Of a stretch of 31,780 bases of DNA, positions 23,431 through 31,726 are shown piece after piece. The stretch's first letter is position 1, and every line of letters begins with the position of its first letter. The stretch is taken from positions 1 through 31,780 of the forward strand of contig CAYIYO010000019.1 of the NCBI GenBank assembly GCA_964367715.1. The letters run 5' to 3'. The DNA is from CAYIYO01 sp964367715. Lineage in GTDB: Bacteria; Chlamydiota; Chlamydiia; Chlamydiales; Criblamydiaceae. The position numbers were made by a program, and so were the translations under genes. The notes below the pieces were generated by a model. The model was not told the DNA's origin. It saw only the letters and a program-made list of their open reading frames with translations, and ran no database searches.

Positions 23431-23575
23431 TTTAATGCCTTTGTTTATTTCATATTCATTATTTTAAAATATAAAAAATCAAATTTTGAAACAACAGTTA
23501 ACAATATAATTTTCGTTGCGTCCCCTTCTCATCTCGTGTATACAATAATTTAAATAAATACTTGATGGACTTTGC

Positions 23576-24757
23576 ATGTACCTTAGAACGCTCCTCTCCC
23601 TTTTACTCCTTTTCACCTTCTCTTCTTGCCAATCGAAGAAGAAAAATTCCTCAGATAAACCTCCTGTCGATGTCACTGCCTATACCGTTGAACTGAAAAC
23701 TATTCCATTAACCTTTGACTCTATAGGGTTTGCGGAAAGTTCGCATCCAGTAGAGATCCGCGCCCGCGTGGAAGGCTATTTAGATACAATCGCCTATCAG
23801 GAAGGGCAGCTCGTCCAGGAGGGAGAGCTGCTTTTTCAGCTCGATCCTAAGCAGTATGAGGCAAAAGTGGCGATTGCTGCGGCAGAGGTTTCTAAGCAAG
23901 AGGCAATTTTGGAGAATGCAAAGTTGACCGTGAATCGCTTGACGCCTCTTTTTCAGCAAAAGGCGGCGAGTAAGAAGGATTTGGATAATGCCATTGCCAA
24001 TCAATTGTCATCCGATGCTCAGCTGCAGGCGGCAAAGGCCCAGTTATTGGATGCCGAGATCAATCTGGGATATACCACCATTCGTTCACCAATTACCGGA
24101 TTGGCTGATAAGTCGAAGTACCGACAGGGGGCGTTGATTAATCCTGGATCTAATTCGTTGATGACGACGGTTTCTGTGATTGATCCTATTTGGGTTTATT
24201 GGACAATTTCTGATAACGATATTTTGCGTATTCGTGAGCAAGAAGCGGATAAAACCATCAAATTGCCGACGAATGGCCCTTCTTTGGCGTTGTCGAAGGA
24301 TAATGATTACGATGTCGAAGTTGTGATGAGCGATGGAAGCATCTATCCTCAAAAAGGTAAAGTCGATTTTTCTTCGCCGACGTATGATCAAAGCATGGGA
24401 ACATTGCTTGTGCGCGGAGTTTTTTCTAATGCAAAAGGGGACTTGCGGCCGGGACAATTTGTGCGCGTGAAGATATTCGGTGCACAGCGTCCGAATGCTA
24501 TCATGGTTCCGCGCCGTGCGTTGATGCAGAAGGCGGACGGAATGTATGTGTATTTGATCAATGCTGACGAAGAGGTTGTAGGACAGGATGTGTCGACAGG
24601 AGATTGGGTGGGGGAGTATCAGCTCATCACAAATGGACTAAAAGCCGGTGACCGCATTGTTGTCGATGGAATTAATAAAATTCGTCCTGGAAGTTCCATT
24701 ACTATTGTGGGAGAGTGGAAAGAAAAAGCAGTCTCGTCGTCATCAGAAGGAATATAG
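23576..24757 (+). CDS. RND efflux periplasmic adaptor (AcrA/MexA-like lipoprotein)
   Basis: A 393-residue membrane fusion protein. Its N-terminus is a probable lipoprotein signal ('LLLLFTFSSC', Cys near residue 19). The lipoyl half 'VEIRARVEGYLDTIAYQEG' follows (about 63-81), then a coiled-coil hairpin (about 100-155) and the returning half 'YTTIRSPITGLADKSKYRQG' (about 165-184), then beta-barrel and membrane-proximal domains with 'RPGQFVRVKIFG' near 300. It links the AcrB-like pump to the outer-membrane channel. Its TAG is directly adjacent to the ATG of the pump gene. The operon is divergent from the exported-enzyme cluster across a 145-base gap. Confidence 0.92.
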   Translation: MYLRTLLSLLLLFTFSSCQSKKKNSSDKPPVDVTAYTVELKTIPLTFDSIGFAESSHPVEIRARVEGYLDTIAYQEGQLVQEGELLFQLDPKQYEAKVAIAAAEVSKQEAILENAKLTVNRLTPLFQQKAASKKDLDNAIANQLSSDAQLQAAKAQLLDAEINLGYTTIRSPITGLADKSKYRQGALINPGSNSLMTTVSVIDPIWVYWTISDNDILRIREQEADKTIKLPTNGPSLALSKDNDYDVEVVMSDGSIYPQKGKVDFSSPTYDQSMGTLLVRGVFSNAKGDLRPGQFVRVKIFGAQRPNAIMVPRRALMQKADGMYVYLINADEEVVGQDVSTGDWVGEYQLITNGLKAGDRIVVDGINKIRPGSSITIVGEWKEKAVSSSSEGI

Positions 24758-27700
24758 ATGTTCGCGAATTTTTTTATCGACCGCCCGATTCTTTCTAGCG
24801 TCATCTCCATTTTTATTTTCCTCGCTGGATTGACGTCGATGTTTATGCTCCCGATCGAGCAGTTTCCTAATATCGTTCCTCCACAAATTAACGTACAGAC
24901 CGCCTATCCCGGTGCTAGTGCGGATATTGTTGCGCGTTCCGTTGCGGCACCTTTGGAGCAGCAGATTAATGGCGTCGAGAATATGATTTACATGTATTCC
25001 AGCTGTTCGTCGACGGGTAATTATAATTTAAATATATTTTTTGACATTGGCAGCAATATCGAAAATGCGCTGATCGATGTTCAGAACCAAGCCAATATCG
25101 CCATGCCCCTGTTGCCGGACCAAGTGCAGAAAGGGGGAGTCACCATTTTAAAGCAGACTCCGGCAATTTTATTGCTTGCAGCCATACAGTCTCCAGACAA
25201 TCGCTACGATGAGATTTTTCTTAGCAATTATGCCACGGTGAACATTGTAGATGAGCTGCAGCGGACGCCTGGAGTCAGCAATGTGACGATCATTAATGAT
25301 CGCACCTATGCGATGCGCATTTGGTTGGATCCTGCACTACTAGTAAAGTATGGATTGACCGCTCCGGATGTGGCGATGGCGATCCAAGATCAGAATTCGG
25401 AATATTCTGTCGGCCGGCTAGGAGAGGCGCCGACGGATGGTCCAGTCGAGCTCACGATTTCTATTACGAGTGTCGGACGACTGAATACACCTAAAGAGTT
25501 TGATGAGATCATCCTTAAAGCGAGCACCGATGGATCGATTGTTCAAGTCAAAGATGTGGGATACACTACATTGGGAGCACAAGATTATGATGTGGTCGGA
25601 AAAGTAAATGGACGTCCGACGATTATGATTGCCGTCTTTCAGCAGTTTGGCGCAAATGCGTTAAGTGTTGCGGATGAGATTAAGATGAAAATGGAGCACA
25701 TCAGTAAACGCTTTCCTGTAGGAATCGAATATAGCATTCCATATGACACCACTCTTTTTGTCAAAGTGTCGATTACAGAAGTAATCAAAACAATTTTTGA
25801 AGCAGCATGCCTTGTCGCTCTTGTCGTCTTTGTGTTTTTACAGAATATTCGCCTGACGATTATTCCTTTGATTGCGATGGTGATTTCGATTGTCGGCGCG
25901 TTTGGAGGCATGCTATTGATCGGTCTTTCCATCAATAGCTTGACCCTTTTTGCGATGGTGTTAGCGATTGGAATCGTGGTTGATGATGCGATTGTCGTGA
26001 TTGAGAATGTCGAACACAATATGCGGATAATGAAAAAATCGGCAACCGAAGCGGCCTATCAAGCCATGGCAGAGGTGACGGGACCGATCATTGCGATTGT
26101 GCTTGTTTTATGTTCTGTGTTTATTCCTGTCGCATTTTTGGGAGGAATTGCAGGGCAGCTGTATAAACAGTTTGCGTTAACAATCTCGATTTCTGTCATC
26201 ATTTCAGGAATTGTCGCGCTGACCCTGAGTCCCGCGCTCTCGGCATTATTGATTAAACCCCGGGAGTCGACCTCCACATTTTCAAGACTATTCGATAGAG
26301 GATTTGGAGGATTGACCGATGCGTATGTAAAAGGAGCACGCTGGCTTATTACGCGTCCATTCCATGGTATTGGAGCATTTGTTGTTGTGTGCTTAGTGAC
26401 ATTCTCCCTTTTTCAGACGGTTCCTACCGCCTTTATTCCTAATGAAGACCAAGGCTATCTCATTGGCGTCGTCAATATGCCGGAAGGATCAAGCCTAAAT
26501 CGTACAGAAGCGGTCTCCGAACAAACAGAAAAAATAGGGTTAGAAAATCCGGCCATGGACAAATTTGTTGAGCTCGCCGGATACAGCTTTATGGATGGTT
26601 TGAATCGCACCAACCAATCGACGAATTTTTTGGTCCTCAAGCAGTGGGATGAACGAAAACAAGCAGACGAACATGCCGATGCTGTCGAAGGACAATTAGG
26701 AAAACACTATCGAGCAATCCCTCAAGCAAATATCCTTCTGTTTAATCCACCGGCAATTCAAGGCCTCGGCACTGTGGGTGGATTTGAATTTTGGATCGAA
26801 AATCGGGGCGATGGAGACTATGCAACATTAGAAAAAGTGACGCGTCAATTCATTGCTAAAACACAAGAAAAAAAAGAATTGGCAGGGGTGAGTTCGACAA
26901 TTAATGCCAATGCAGAGCAATTGTATGTTGATCTTGATCGCGCCAAAGCACGTTCTCTCGGTGTCCCAATTAACGAAATCTATGGCAGTTTACAAAGCCT
27001 TTTTGGATCCTATTATGTAAATAATTTTAATAAATTTGGACGCGTCTACCGCGTGATGATCATGGCACAGCCACGCTTGAGGGGAACTCCGGAAGACATT
27101 AGTCAAATCTATGTGCGATCGAAAGACCAAAAAATGATCCCTTTAAGCTCTCTTGTCACGCTAAAAAACTCGTCGGGTCCCAACCTCATTAGTCGTTTTA
27201 ATGGATTTCCCGCCGCCAAAATTAATGGTAGCGCGGCTCCAGGATACAGCTCGGGCCAGGCACTAGCGCTGATGGAAGAGATTGCTAAAGAAGTCCTTCC
27301 TCCAGAGATGACCTATTCATGGGGGGGAGAGTCCTATCAAGAAAAAGCGACAGGAGGAACGTCCTCCAAAATGATGGTCGCAGGACTCTTGATGGTATTT
27401 CTTATCTTGTCCGCTTTATATGAACGGTGGACCCTTCCTCTAGCGATTGTGATGGCGGTTCCTTTTGGAATTTTTGGATCTTTCATTGCGATCTGGTTGA
27501 TGCGAATGAACAATGACGTCTATTTTCAGATTGGACTCATCACCATCATTGCGCTAGCCGCAAAAAATGCGATCTTGATCGTCGAATTTGCGATGATTAA
27601 ATACGAAGAGGGAATGAGCTTTATTGAAGCGGCCATTGCAGCAGGAAAACTCCGTTTTCGTGCGATTATGATGACATCTCTGACATTTATTTTTGGGGTA

Positions 27701-27880
27701 GTTCCTCTAGTCCTTAGCACCGGAGCGGGAGCAAATAGCCGGCATTCTGTCGGTATGGGTGTGTTGGGGGGCATGCTCGCTGCCACATTCATGGCGATAT
27801 TTTTCGTTCCGCTATTTTTCCGTCTTATCCTTGGATTCACGGAAAGAAAAAGGGAAAAGCAGGAGCAGGACCATGAGTAG
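24758..27880 (+). CDS. acrB: RND multidrug efflux pump inner-membrane subunit (HAE1 family, AcrB-like)
   Basis: A 1040-residue proton-driven exporter of the hydrophobe/amphiphile family, at the usual length. It starts 'MFANFFIDRPILSSVISI', the canonical HAE1 N-terminus with its conserved Phe, Asp and Pro. The proton-relay residues are present: D409 and D410 in 'GIVVDDAIVVIENV' (AcrB D407/D408) and K936 in 'ALAAKNAILIVEFA' (AcrB K940). Twelve membrane helices and two large periplasmic loops are apparent. The trimer takes drugs, bile-salt-like amphiphiles or dyes from the periplasm and outer leaflet. The last 8 bases overlap the start of the outer-membrane channel gene, so adaptor, pump and channel are one operon. 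Confidence 0.95.
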   Translation: MFANFFIDRPILSSVISIFIFLAGLTSMFMLPIEQFPNIVPPQINVQTAYPGASADIVARSVAAPLEQQINGVENMIYMYSSCSSTGNYNLNIFFDIGSNIENALIDVQNQANIAMPLLPDQVQKGGVTILKQTPAILLLAAIQSPDNRYDEIFLSNYATVNIVDELQRTPGVSNVTIINDRTYAMRIWLDPALLVKYGLTAPDVAMAIQDQNSEYSVGRLGEAPTDGPVELTISITSVGRLNTPKEFDEIILKASTDGSIVQVKDVGYTTLGAQDYDVVGKVNGRPTIMIAVFQQFGANALSVADEIKMKMEHISKRFPVGIEYSIPYDTTLFVKVSITEVIKTIFEAACLVALVVFVFLQNIRLTIIPLIAMVISIVGAFGGMLLIGLSINSLTLFAMVLAIGIVVDDAIVVIENVEHNMRIMKKSATEAAYQAMAEVTGPIIAIVLVLCSVFIPVAFLGGIAGQLYKQFALTISISVIISGIVALTLSPALSALLIKPRESTSTFSRLFDRGFGGLTDAYVKGARWLITRPFHGIGAFVVVCLVTFSLFQTVPTAFIPNEDQGYLIGVVNMPEGSSLNRTEAVSEQTEKIGLENPAMDKFVELAGYSFMDGLNRTNQSTNFLVLKQWDERKQADEHADAVEGQLGKHYRAIPQANILLFNPPAIQGLGTVGGFEFWIENRGDGDYATLEKVTRQFIAKTQEKKELAGVSSTINANAEQLYVDLDRAKARSLGVPINEIYGSLQSLFGSYYVNNFNKFGRVYRVMIMAQPRLRGTPEDISQIYVRSKDQKMIPLSSLVTLKNSSGPNLISRFNGFPAAKINGSAAPGYSSGQALALMEEIAKEVLPPEMTYSWGGESYQEKATGGTSSKMMVAGLLMVFLILSALYERWTLPLAIVMAVPFGIFGSFIAIWLMRMNNDVYFQIGLITIIALAAKNAILIVEFAMIKYEEGMSFIEAAIAAGKLRFRAIMMTSLTFIFGVVPLVLSTGAGANSRHSVGMGVLGGMLAATFMAIFFVPLFFRLILGFTERKREKQEQDHE

Positions 27881-29282
27881 ATTATGGTTATTGGCTCTAT
27901 TATTGTTGGTAAGTTGCATGCGACCCCATTATGAGCCTCAATGTGTGAATACTCCCGAAGAGTGGCGCGTTGCGGCCGATGAAGCAGATACGTTGTGTAA
28001 TCGAGACTGGTGGGAGCAATTTCAGGATCCTGTCCTTGACGACCTCATTATGCGCGCCTTAACAAACAATCAAGACCTACAGGTCGCGATCAGCCGCGTC
28101 TCTGAATATTATGCGCGACTAGGAGTCACGAATTCGGCGCTGTTTCCTACGATCACAGGCAATGCCAGCTTCAATCGCACGCAATATTCAACCGCTTTCC
28201 CTTCGGTTATTCCTTCTAATATCTATAGCGTTATTAATGACTACCAAGTTTTTTTCAACCTTGCGTGGGAGCTTGATGTCTGGGGAAGAATTTGGAGTGC
28301 AACAGCAGCTGCATATGCCGATCTGCTAGGACAGATTGAAGCGCGCCGCGGTGTCGTCATCACGGTTGTCACGGGAGTAGCCAACGGTTACATTCGGTTG
28401 CGTCAATTGGATTCCCAGCTCATGATTTCAAGAAATACCTTACAGTCGAGAATGGAATCCTTACGTCTCGCACAAGACCGTTTTGAACTCGGAGAAACTT
28501 CTGAAATAGAAGTCAAACAGGCAGAGTCCGAAGTCGAAGTCGCGGCAATTCGCGTCATCCAATTTGAGCGCGAAATTCCTATCCAAGAAAATTTGTTGAG
28601 CGTTCTCTTAGGGGAAAATCCGCATGCGATCGAAAGGGGCAATCCGATCGAATCGTTTCAATACCCGCTCACGATTCCTGCGGGGATCCCTTCGGAACTC
28701 CTGACACGGCGTCCGGACATTGTTCAGGCGGAAGATGCCATCATTGCTGCGGATGCCCGCGTGACCGAGGCGAGAGCCTTATTTTTTCCTCAGATTAATT
28801 TGACTGCACTCTATGGGAATCAGAGCGTGCAGCTGAGTCAATTACTGACCTCTCCGGCAGAAATGTGGCAATACGGCTTTACTGCCGTTCAAACATTGTT
28901 TGATGCGGGCAGAATTTATTTTGAATTAGAGGGAAGAAAAGCGCAGAGAGACCAAGCGCTATTCTCTTATCGACAGACAATTTTGAATGCCTTCCGCGAA
29001 GTGAATGATAGCCTCATCTCTTATAAGAAAAATCGAGAATTGGTGCATGAGCACCAAAGACAGGTTTCTGTGTTGAGCGACTACCTTCATTTGGCGCAAT
29101 TGCGTTATAATGAAGGGGAAATAGATTATTTAAATGTGTTGGATGCCGAACGTTCCCTTTTTAATGCACAGCTCGACCTTGTCCAAGCGCAGTCCGATAG
29201 TTTCGCTGCGGTGGTGAAATTGTACAGCGCGCTTGGTGGTGGCTGGGTGGTAGAGGCGGATACAATCGCAGTTTGCAATTAA
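27873..29282 (+). CDS. NodT/TolC-family outer-membrane efflux lipoprotein (second of two)
   Basis: A 469-residue outer-membrane channel of the RND operon. It has the lipoprotein signal 'LLALLLLVSC' (Cys near 14), then 'MRPHYEPQCVNTPEEW', very like the other channel at 15977-17455, so the two are paralogues. The conserved 'WELDVWGRIWSATAAAYADL' and 'RPDIVQAEDAIIAADARVTEARALFFPQINLTA' helical segments are present. The frame is open from 27759, but the ATG at 27873 follows AGGAGCAGGACC and gives the signal peptide at the N-terminus. The start overlaps the end of the pump gene by 8 bases, and the gene is followed 16 bases later by a small DUF2892 gene. Confidence 0.92.
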   Translation: MSRLWLLALLLLVSCMRPHYEPQCVNTPEEWRVAADEADTLCNRDWWEQFQDPVLDDLIMRALTNNQDLQVAISRVSEYYARLGVTNSALFPTITGNASFNRTQYSTAFPSVIPSNIYSVINDYQVFFNLAWELDVWGRIWSATAAAYADLLGQIEARRGVVITVVTGVANGYIRLRQLDSQLMISRNTLQSRMESLRLAQDRFELGETSEIEVKQAESEVEVAAIRVIQFEREIPIQENLLSVLLGENPHAIERGNPIESFQYPLTIPAGIPSELLTRRPDIVQAEDAIIAADARVTEARALFFPQINLTALYGNQSVQLSQLLTSPAEMWQYGFTAVQTLFDAGRIYFELEGRKAQRDQALFSYRQTILNAFREVNDSLISYKKNRELVHEHQRQVSVLSDYLHLAQLRYNEGEIDYLNVLDAERSLFNAQLDLVQAQSDSFAAVVKLYSALGGGWVVEADTIAVCN

Positions 29283-29298
29283 TGATAAGGAGAAAAAT

Positions 29299-29493
29299 AT
29301 GGAAAAAAATATTGATAACACAGGAAGAGTGATTCGCTTTTGCACTGCATTTCTTCTTTTGGTGTATGCGTTTGTTGCGTGGAGCTGGATTGCTCTTGCG
29401 ATAGGCATCTTTGTTTTGTATGAAGCATTCGCGAGCTGGTGTGTCTTGTATCAGATACTCGGAATCAACCGTTGTCCTCTCGATAAAAAGTAG
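29299..29493 (+). CDS. DUF2892 family small inner-membrane protein
   Basis: A 64-residue protein behind an excellent ribosome site (TAAGGAGAAAAAT). It has the family pattern 'NIDNTGRVIRF' at the start, two hydrophobic segments (about 14-28 and 30-44) and 'CVLYQILGINRCPLDKK' at the C-terminus, with the Cys-Pro turn seen in DUF2892 proteins and in the membrane tail of YgaP-type rhodaneses. Its function is unknown; association with sulfur or redox chemistry is known only for fused relatives. It is the last gene of the RND operon, 16 bases after the channel gene. Confidence 0.85.
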   Translation: MEKNIDNTGRVIRFCTAFLLLVYAFVAWSWIALAIGIFVLYEAFASWCVLYQILGINRCPLDKK

Positions 29494-29510
29494 TGTTGGA
29501 TTGTTTTTTG

Positions 29511-29749
29511 CACCACAGAGAACACAGAGCTATACACAAGTGAATTCAAAAATTGGCTTTTTGAGCATGTCAAAGCCCCGGGATTGACCGATCGAAAGTC
29601 GGTTCATATTATTAATATTAAACGACTTTCGATCGGTCAATCGCGGGAGCTTTCACATCGCTTAAAAACCGATTCTTGATTTCACTTGTGTATAATCAAA
29701 GATTTTCGACAATTAAATGTTATCGATTTTCTCTGTGTTCTTTGTGGTA
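29511..29749. repeat. Inverted repeat CACCACAGAGAACACAGAG flanking a type B element
   Basis: Left arm 29511-29529 and right arm 29731-29749 (inverted) agree at 17 of 19 positions (CACCACAGAGAACACAGAG against TACCACAAAGAACACAGAG). The intervening DNA is almost entirely the type B element. Similar CCACAGAGAACACAGAG repeats occur, from memory, in many unrelated bacterial genomes. The older hairpin was probably split by the later insertion. Confidence 0.7.
29531..29694. mobile_element. Full-length type B palindromic MITE-like element
   Basis: A 164-base palindrome bounded by TATACACAAGTGAATTCAAA and, on the other strand, TATACACAAGTGAAATCAAG. Inside are the GC-rich arms CAAAGCCCCGGG and CGCGGGAGCTTTC, an about 19-bp perfect stem (ATTGACCGATCGAAAGTCG) and the loop TTCATATTATTAATATTA. 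It has no coding capacity. The organisation is the same as in the type A element inside ybhF, but the outer 40-50 bases differ and the stem has changed on both arms together. It lies between the DUF2892 gene and trmO, at the convergent ends of both. Confidence 0.9.
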
Positions 29750-29759
29750 AAAATGAGAG

Positions 29760-30536
29760 TTAATGGGCGCCAAATAGTTGCTGAAAGGCGATATGGAGGG
29801 GAACGTCATCCCAACGTGACGATCGTCTTCCTTCTAGAATTTCTTTGTGGTATCCAGAACGGATGCATTCGATTGTAATCTGTTGCTCTACCACACGATA
29901 GTCAATGCGCCACGTTTTCAACGACAGCTCATAGTGGCCATTTCCCATTTTTTTGATGCGATGATTAGGAAAGGGGAAGGGATTATCTGATAGGCGCAAT
30001 TCGATGGGATTAACCAGATCCAAATTGCCATGTTGTCCAATAAACTGTGCCTGATTTCGACTTAACTCTGTCCATTCAATCGAATACTGTGGTGTCGCCA
30101 TTTTTTCTTCTAACCATCCTTGCTTGCTGCCAGGAAAGGCATCGGCATAATTGATGTAAGGTTTGATGTCGAGGATTGGTGTTCCTTCCAACAAATCACT
30201 TGGACCAATAAAAATTTTTCTTCCTTTGATTTCAAGTAGAGGAACGCATGAAAGTCCGATGGGGTTGGGCCGGTGAGGGGAGCGAGTGGAAAATACTCCC
30301 CGCTTCTGTCCTCCGCGTGGAGTCAGCACTTTCGGTTTCCAATGGGCGTTGCGGTCAAACCAATAAAGAAGCCAGATACGTTCGAATCCTTGAAGATCAT
30401 CCACTGCTTGTTCAAAATTTTGATGAGGATGTAAGACGATTAATCCGGTTTGCTCGACAGCCAGAGGGGATTGTTTGGGAGCCATGTATTTTTCTGATTG
30501 GTATCCATGAAAGGTACCGATGGGAGTGCACTGCAT
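29760..30536 (-). CDS. trmO: tRNA (adenine(37)-N6)-methyltransferase TrmO (TsaA/UPF0066 family)
   Basis: A 258-residue SAM-dependent enzyme with the TsaA-like beta-barrel domain at the N-terminus: 'PIGTFHG' (5-11), 'APKQSP' (19-24), 'GFERIWLLYWFDRN' (50-63), the hallmark 'GVFSTRSPHRPNPIGLS' (80-96) and 'DIKPYINYADAFP' near 122-134. The C-terminal part (about 145-258) matches the extra domain of bacterial TrmO. It N6-methylates t6A37 in threonine tRNA to m6t6A, fine-tuning decoding of ACY codons. It is a single gene on the minus strand, convergent with the RND operon. No clear ribosome site precedes the ATG. Confidence 0.9.
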   Translation of the reverse strand: MQCTPIGTFHGYQSEKYMAPKQSPLAVEQTGLIVLHPHQNFEQAVDDLQGFERIWLLYWFDRNAHWKPKVLTPRGGQKRGVFSTRSPHRPNPIGLSCVPLLEIKGRKIFIGPSDLLEGTPILDIKPYINYADAFPGSKQGWLEEKMATPQYSIEWTELSRNQAQFIGQHGNLDLVNPIELRLSDNPFPFPNHRIKKMGNGHYELSLKTWRIDYRVVEQQITIECIRSGYHKEILEGRRSSRWDDVPLHIAFQQLFGAH

Positions 30537-30558
30537 GAGAAGAGATCTGTGGGTAAAA

Positions 30559-30584
30559 GCATCGGAAGAATGTTCTTCCGATGC
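30559..30584 (-). terminator. Rho-independent terminator of the MOMP-like porin gene
   Basis: A perfect 12-bp inverted repeat GCATCGGAAGAA / TTCTTCCGATGC with a 2-base centre (in RNA the loop would open to four or more bases), 8 bases after the porin stop codon. On the minus strand the stem is followed by TTTTACCC. It lies just before the start of trmO on the same strand, so it should insulate trmO from porin transcription. Confidence 0.8.
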
Positions 30585-30592
30585 ATGAATGA

Positions 30593-31600
30593 TTAGAATC
30601 CTATTGAAGCTTGAACGGTCACTCCTTGGAGGAATAAGTCGCTATAGCCTGCATCAGTCACGTAGATATCTTGGATGTAGGAGTTTTGATTTCTCCATGT
30701 GTTCCAGAAATACTGCATTTCGTAGCAGATGCCAATTTTAATATCATAGCAAGTAAAGAAATTTTGTTCCCAGTCTAAACCGAGCTTCATTTGCGTTGTT
30801 GGCTGCATTCTGTTGTGCTGAAAGCTTATTGTTGAGTCGGCAAGTAATGTTCCTGTTGGCTGTTCGACATTTTGCGTCACCGGATTTTTTGAATTTCCGT
30901 AAAGGATAGCAGCAGCGAAGTCTCCAATGAAATGGAAGCCGCTTCCAATTGTGTAGCGCATTGCAACGCCAAGTTTTGGTCCTATGCCATAGAATTTGTT
31001 TGTTTCGTCAACTTGTGCAGTAACTGTTTCTGCTGTTGTCGTGTTGATGAAATTTGTGTAAGTAATTTTTTGCTTTTGATTGACCCATCCTCCCTTAACA
31101 CCGATATAAGAGTTGATGCTGTAGTAAGGATTACGAATGAGTGTCGAACCGAGATTAAGATCGAACATGTTGAAATCGAGTTTCCATTGGCTACTTATGA
31201 CGCCGCCATTGAGTGTTCCTCCAACAATCACGTCGTTGAGTACTCCAAGAAGCTCCGTTGCGATGATCACTTCTTCTCTAGGAGTTGTTGTCCGGTTGTC
31301 GTTGAAACGCGTCCATTGAAGAGAAAGATCAAAATCTGTGCAAGCAAATTCGTGTGCAGCACCTAATCTAAAGCCTGAATTCCATCCAAAATTTTGTCTT
31401 AAGACGGTCGTGTTGGGTGCAGGAGGAGTGAGGGTTAGTGCATCGGGAGAAACGCCATATGTAATACCAGATTGTTCTGCTTTCCAGTAAAGGTATTCGA
31501 TGTTGAGGCTGTTTGGATCCCTATCGTCAGCATAACTAGCGCTAACATATCCCATCGTAGCGGTTGCGGCAATCGCACATAATAAAAGTAATTTTTTCAT
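30593..31600 (-). CDS. MOMP-like (Lpg1974 family) pore-forming outer-membrane beta-barrel protein
   Basis: A 335-residue outer-membrane protein. It has a signal peptide (about 1-24, 'LLLLCAIAATATMG', cleavage near 'ASYA'), then 'LNIEYLYWKAEQSGITYG', the recognised start of the barrel in the Lpg1974-like family shared by Legionella and chlamydia-like bacteria. The remainder is alternating beta strands with turns such as 'GWNSGFRLGAAHEF' and 'YSINSYIGVKGGWVNQKQ', and it ends in Phe as outer-membrane barrels do. It probably serves as a general porin and structural surface protein. The ATG is preceded by AAGGAACGACA. A miniature type A element begins 30 bases upstream and may supply the -10 region. 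A terminator follows. Confidence 0.85.
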   Translation of the reverse strand: MKKLLLLCAIAATATMGYVSASYADDRDPNSLNIEYLYWKAEQSGITYGVSPDALTLTPPAPNTTVLRQNFGWNSGFRLGAAHEFACTDFDLSLQWTRFNDNRTTTPREEVIIATELLGVLNDVIVGGTLNGGVISSQWKLDFNMFDLNLGSTLIRNPYYSINSYIGVKGGWVNQKQKITYTNFINTTTAETVTAQVDETNKFYGIGPKLGVAMRYTIGSGFHFIGDFAAAILYGNSKNPVTQNVEQPTGTLLADSTISFQHNRMQPTTQMKLGLDWEQNFFTCYDIKIGICYEMQYFWNTWRNQNSYIQDIYVTDAGYSDLFLQGVTVQASIGF

Positions 31601-31630
31601 TGTCGTTCCTTTTCAGTTGAGGTGATTTAC

Positions 31631-31700
31631 TATACCGAGGAGCAGCTGAAATTTTGATTTATACACAAGTGAATTCAAAATTTCAACTGCTCCTCGTTAT
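31631..31700. repeat. Miniature type A element with a type B-like centre, upstream of the porin gene
   Basis: Seventy bases from TATACCGAGGAGCAGCTGAA to CAACTGCTCCTCGTTATA. Both type A arms (about 30 bases each) are present. The whole inner core is missing, and the centre reads TATACACAAGTGAATTCAA, which is the terminal sequence of type B. On the minus strand its edge with the flanking base forms TATAGT (31629-31634), a possible -10 box 28 bases before the porin ATG, though no good -35 box is seen. Confidence 0.75.
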
Positions 31701-31726
31701 AAAATTGGTAGCAAAAATTGAAAGAA

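Noticed and set aside
23470..23492. AAAATCAAATTTTGAA resembling the centre of type C elements
   Set aside because: Only the AT-rich palindromic centre matches; no TACCG ends are present, so chance is a fair explanation.
23486..23510. TTGAAA and TATAAT upstream of the RND operon as a promoter
   Set aside because: The spacer is only 13 bases, too short for a sigma-70-type promoter; the TATAAT alone is not enough in such AT-rich DNA.
27759..27872. N-terminal extension of the second outer-membrane channel
   Set aside because: The extension lies entirely within the pump gene, and the ATG at 27873 has a good ribosome site and starts a lipoprotein signal.
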